Part shown: positions 6,815-9,314 of the stretch, one piece after another | Layout of the letters: every line of letters begins with the position of its first letter | Numbering within the stretch: the first letter of the stretch is position 1 | Assembly (NCBI GenBank): GCA_905202115.1 | Contig: CAJKQZ010000098.1 | Coordinates: 1 to 9,314 of the forward strand | Length of the DNA: 9,314 nt | Origin: an uncultured Prevotellaceae bacterium | GTDB taxonomy: Bacteria; Bacteroidota; Bacteroidia; Bacteroidales; Bacteroidaceae | Direction: 5' to 3' | Position numbers and translations under genes: made by a program | Notes under the pieces: model-generated | The model's database searches: none | Told to the model about the DNA's origin: nothing | Seen by the model: only the letters and a program-made list of their open reading frames with translations

Positions 6815-9157
6815 ATGACGATGAAAGATTTTATAAGAATTTCGGCGTTTTGTTGCATGGTAGTTTTATGTGCGAATGCTAAGGCACAGTTTACGTTGTC
6901 GCTTGCAGACGGTAGTGTGTCGGCGGCTGCGGAAGCTGCAATGCCGGAGCGCAGCATAGAATACGCGTACGACGGAATTACTGTGGCTTATTCTTTTAAA
7001 AGCGCTCTGCTCACGCCTTCTCCGGAGCGTGAGGATGCTTATTTTTGGAAAACCGGCGGTTTTGGAACGTGCGATGTTTTCGGCGATTATGCCCGTCCGT
7101 TTAGAAATGACATCTTTTCGGTGCCCGAAAATTGCGCGGCGGTCGTTGATGTGGTCGATTCGGCTTTCAATGACTATCGTTACAGTCTTGCTCCGGCACG
7201 CAGGATTAAGGAACGGAACGACATTCTCGTTGTTGCCGGCAAACCGGAACCGTTGACTGCGGAACGTATAGGCTTTTATCCTCTTTCGGTTGCAGGAATA
7301 TATGAGAAGCCGGCTGTTTACCGCGGTCGCGGGATGTTGAATGTGCAGGTGTGTCCTGTGCAGTATGACGCGTCTACGAAAACCGTGCGGGCTTATACAT
7401 ATATAAAGTATAAGGTGAGATTCGTTCCTTCGAAGGAGGTCCGCACGGCGGGCGCCGATGTTACGGTAACCCCGAAAATGGCCGCCGGCGACAGCTTCCT
7501 TTCCAATGTTACTCTGAACGGTACGGCCGCAACGCAGGGCGGAATGACGCAGAGGGCAACGGGCTTTTCTACTGCCGATGCCGCAAGGGATTATCTTATA
7601 ATATCGACGGATAAGTTTGCCGACGCGGTTGGCAGATTCGCAAAGTGGAAAGAAATGCTCGGATTCCGCGTGCACACGGTGCTGAAAGACAGTTGGAGCG
7701 GCAGCGACGAGATAAAGGCGGCGGTAAAGGATGTCTACGACAACTGCGAAGCGTTGTATTATCTGCTTATCGTGGGCGATCACGAGGATGTGCCGGGGCA
7801 ATATTCCGAAATACATGCCGACGACGGTGATTTCTCAGCGCATTATACCGATTTCTATTACGGTTGCATGGACGGCGGTGACGATATGCAGCCCGATATT
7901 TACCGCGGTCGCCTGTCTGTTTCCACGCCCGAGGAAGCCGCGGTTGTCGTTGACAAGATTATTAAATACGAGCAGGCGCCTCCGGCCGACGATTCCTTTT
8001 ATGCGGCAGGAGTTAATTGCGCCGATTTCATCGATGACGAAGAAGGCTGGAGCGATCATTACGAAGACAGACGTTATGTGCAGACTGCCGAGGAAATACG
8101 CGACTATATGCTTCTTCAGGGCAAGCAGGTGGAGCGCGTATATACCACCAAATATGAAATAACTCCCATGTATTGGAACCGAGGGGTGCTTTCGTTCGGG
8201 CAGCCTATACCGCAGGAGCTTCTCAAGCCCGACTTTGCATGGAATGGCAGCGAGAAAGATATTCGCGGCGCCATTGACCGCGGGGTTTTCTACGTAATGC
8301 ACCGCGACCACGGCCTTTTCAACTGCTGGGAAAATCCGTTTTTCTCGACAAAGCACGTTGAACAGCTCAACAACGGCGACCTTCTGCCCGTGGTGTTCTG
8401 CATAAACTGCGACAACGGGGCTTTCCAGGACAACAGCCTTGCCGAAAGTTTCCTGAGAAAGCAGGGCGGGGGAGCGGTGGCCGTTTTTGCGGCTTCCGAC
8501 ATGAGCTATTCCGGATATAACGACGCTTTGGCCTACGGCATGTTCGACGCAATATGGCCGTCGCCTGGATTACGCGCCACATTTCCTGGAGTAAACAGCA
8601 TTGGAGGCGTCACTCCCGAGCCTACCTATGAGTTGGGGCAGATTCTCGACCAGGCGCAGATAAGAGTGTCCGAGACATTCGGCTCTCCCGACCCCGAGAT
8701 AAGTTCGAACGAAAAGAATGACGCATTTTGCCGCAAGGTAACGAAAGAGATATACCATTGCTTCGGCGATCCGAGCATGCGCATATACACTGAAAAGCCA
8801 GTTGCTTTTGCCAAAGCCTCGGTCTTGCGCGAAGACGGAGGCATTACGGCCGCTACCGGCGGCGAGGTGGCGCGCATAACTTTCTGCAACCGCAAGACGG
8901 GCGAGGTAAGGAGCTTCCTCGGTGCCTCGGCTTCGTATTCGGGCAACGGCGTTGACGATGTAGACGTGTGCATTTCGGCTCACAACCGCATTCCTTTTAT
9001 CGACGCCGGCCGTATTACCGGCATAGACGACAATACGCTCATTCCCGCGCAGGGAAAGGATTCGGGCGTGATGTACGATTTGGAGGGGCGCAGACTTAAT
9101 GCGGCGCCGCAAAAGGGAATATATATCAAAGACGGCCGTAAGGTGCTCGCCGAATAG
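6815..9157 (+). CDS. Secreted gingipain-like C25 cysteine peptidase
   Basis: A 780-residue exported peptidase. The signal peptide ends at about residue 24 (ANAKA before Gln25). ATG at 6821 is an equally possible start and costs two residues. Residues about 26-205 resemble the C25 propeptide (YRGRGMLNVQV, then PVQYD). The catalytic domain runs from about 259 (DYLIIST) to 655 (GDPSM). Family landmarks are VGDHEDVP (320-327) and DGGDDMQPDIYRGRLS (353-368). The catalytic dyad is His499 in MHRDHG and Cys532 in CDNGAF. Their 33-residue spacing equals that of gingipain RgpB (H211/C244). A linker region (about 660-750) leads to a 30-residue tail, YDLEGRR...KGIYIKDGRKV, which looks like a shortened type IX-type sorting tail. 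It is too short to be PorU. It stands alone in its transcript with its own promoter, bracketed by two palindromic repeats. Substrate is unknown. The role could be nutrient proteolysis or processing of surface proteins. Confidence 0.9.
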   Translation: MTMKDFIRISAFCCMVVLCANAKAQFTLSLADGSVSAAAEAAMPERSIEYAYDGITVAYSFKSALLTPSPEREDAYFWKTGGFGTCDVFGDYARPFRNDIFSVPENCAAVVDVVDSAFNDYRYSLAPARRIKERNDILVVAGKPEPLTAERIGFYPLSVAGIYEKPAVYRGRGMLNVQVCPVQYDASTKTVRAYTYIKYKVRFVPSKEVRTAGADVTVTPKMAAGDSFLSNVTLNGTAATQGGMTQRATGFSTADAARDYLIISTDKFADAVGRFAKWKEMLGFRVHTVLKDSWSGSDEIKAAVKDVYDNCEALYYLLIVGDHEDVPGQYSEIHADDGDFSAHYTDFYYGCMDGGDDMQPDIYRGRLSVSTPEEAAVVVDKIIKYEQAPPADDSFYAAGVNCADFIDDEEGWSDHYEDRRYVQTAEEIRDYMLLQGKQVERVYTTKYEITPMYWNRGVLSFGQPIPQELLKPDFAWNGSEKDIRGAIDRGVFYVMHRDHGLFNCWENPFFSTKHVEQLNNGDLLPVVFCINCDNGAFQDNSLAESFLRKQGGGAVAVFAASDMSYSGYNDALAYGMFDAIWPSPGLRATFPGVNSIGGVTPEPTYELGQILDQAQIRVSETFGSPDPEISSNEKNDAFCRKVTKEIYHCFGDPSMRIYTEKPVAFAKASVLREDGGITAATGGEVARITFCNRKTGEVRSFLGASASYSGNGVDDVDVCISAHNRIPFIDAGRITGIDDNTLIPAQGKDSGVMYDLEGRRLNAAPQKGIYIKDGRKVLAE

Positions 9158-9180
9158 TACAGGGTGAGGAAGCACCTTGC
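9138..9180 (+). terminator. Stem-loop spanning the peptidase stop codon, weak terminator candidate
   Basis: AAGGTGCT (9140-9147) pairs perfectly with AGCACCTT (9171-9178), extended by one G-U and one G-C pair to ten pairs. Inside, CGCC (9148-9151) can pair with GGTG (9163-9166). The stop codon at 9155-9157 lies in the loop. No T-run follows directly. A second small hairpin GTGAA/TTCAC (9184-9199) is followed by ATTTT (9200-9204). These may stabilise or end the transcript, but neither is a textbook terminator. Confidence 0.35.
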
Positions 9181-9251
9181 TGCGTGAACATATTTTCACA
9201 TTTTAAAACAATCCGTAAGGCTCGTAAAAAATACCGTCCCGCACATAGAAA

Positions 9252-9314
9252 AAAATACATCTGAGATAATTCAAAATATGTCTGAGATATTTTAAAATAT
9301 CTCAGACATATTTT
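9252..9314. repeat. Three-unit 21-base palindromic repeat, copy 2
   Basis: Unit 1 (9252-9272) and unit 2 (9273-9293) are direct repeats matching at 17 of 21 positions. Unit 3 (9294-9314) is the exact inverse of unit 2, so 9273-9314 is a perfect 42-base palindrome ending at the window edge. The outer arm is identical to copy 1. The centre reads TTTT-AAAA instead of ATTT-AAAT. It lies 95 bases past the peptidase stop and, with its terminal TTTT, could also end that transcript. More units could follow beyond the window. Confidence 0.9.

Noticed and set aside
6866..7816. Long 316-codon minus-strand frame inside the peptidase gene.
   Set aside because: Antisense shadow of a clear C25 gene. Arg/His-rich with no domain, as expected from the reverse frame.
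8570..9199. 209-codon minus-strand frame over the peptidase 3' end.
   Set aside because: Antisense shadow of the same gene, with no recognisable domain or start signals.
6469..9314. The repeats as terminal repeats of an insertion sequence carrying the peptidase gene.
   Set aside because: The two copies face the same way, no transposase is encoded, and no target duplication can be seen because the window ends at copy 2.

Overview
The window looks like a chromosomal piece of a Bacteroidales bacterium, most likely close to Prevotella. Three things point there. Both recognisable promoters fit the Bacteroidetes pattern (TTTG-like box, about 19 bases, TAnnTTTG-like box). Start codons lack clear Shine-Dalgarno sequences. 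The secreted peptidase ends in the short 'YDLEGRR...KGIYIKDGRKV' tail common on secreted Prevotella proteins. This is inferred from sequence style, not from a database match.

Left two thirds (about 187-6267, minus strand): a complete heavy-metal efflux operon, read right to left. The order is a small secreted cysteine-rich protein (5899-6219), the inner-membrane RND pump of the CzcA type (2697-5822), a TolC/CzcC-type outer-membrane channel (1441-2700) and a CzcB-type lipoprotein adaptor (263-1444). Pump/channel and channel/adaptor both overlap by ATGA, which implies translational coupling. A strong hairpin 30 bases past the adaptor stop closes the operon. The pump carries the D-D-E proton-relay triad of CzcA (D400, D406, E413). 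By eye it lacks the three copper-binding methionines of CusA, so divalent cations (Zn, Co, Cd or Ni) are the likelier substrates. No metal-responsive regulator gene lies in the window.

Middle (6220-6814): about 595 bases without a convincing gene, between divergently transcribed units. It holds a candidate minus-strand promoter for the efflux operon, repeated TTATCGA half-sites, a 42-base perfect palindrome (6490-6531) and a good plus-strand promoter (6761-6791).

Right third (6815-9157, plus strand): one gene for a secreted gingipain-family (C25) cysteine peptidase with an intact His499/Cys532 dyad. A second copy of the 42-base palindrome sits about 100 bases beyond its stop and reaches the window edge.

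The most unusual feature is this repeat pair. It is a 63-base element made of three 21-base units (direct, direct, inverted). The two copies differ inside the palindrome only by one compensated base-pair swap, and they bracket the peptidase gene.
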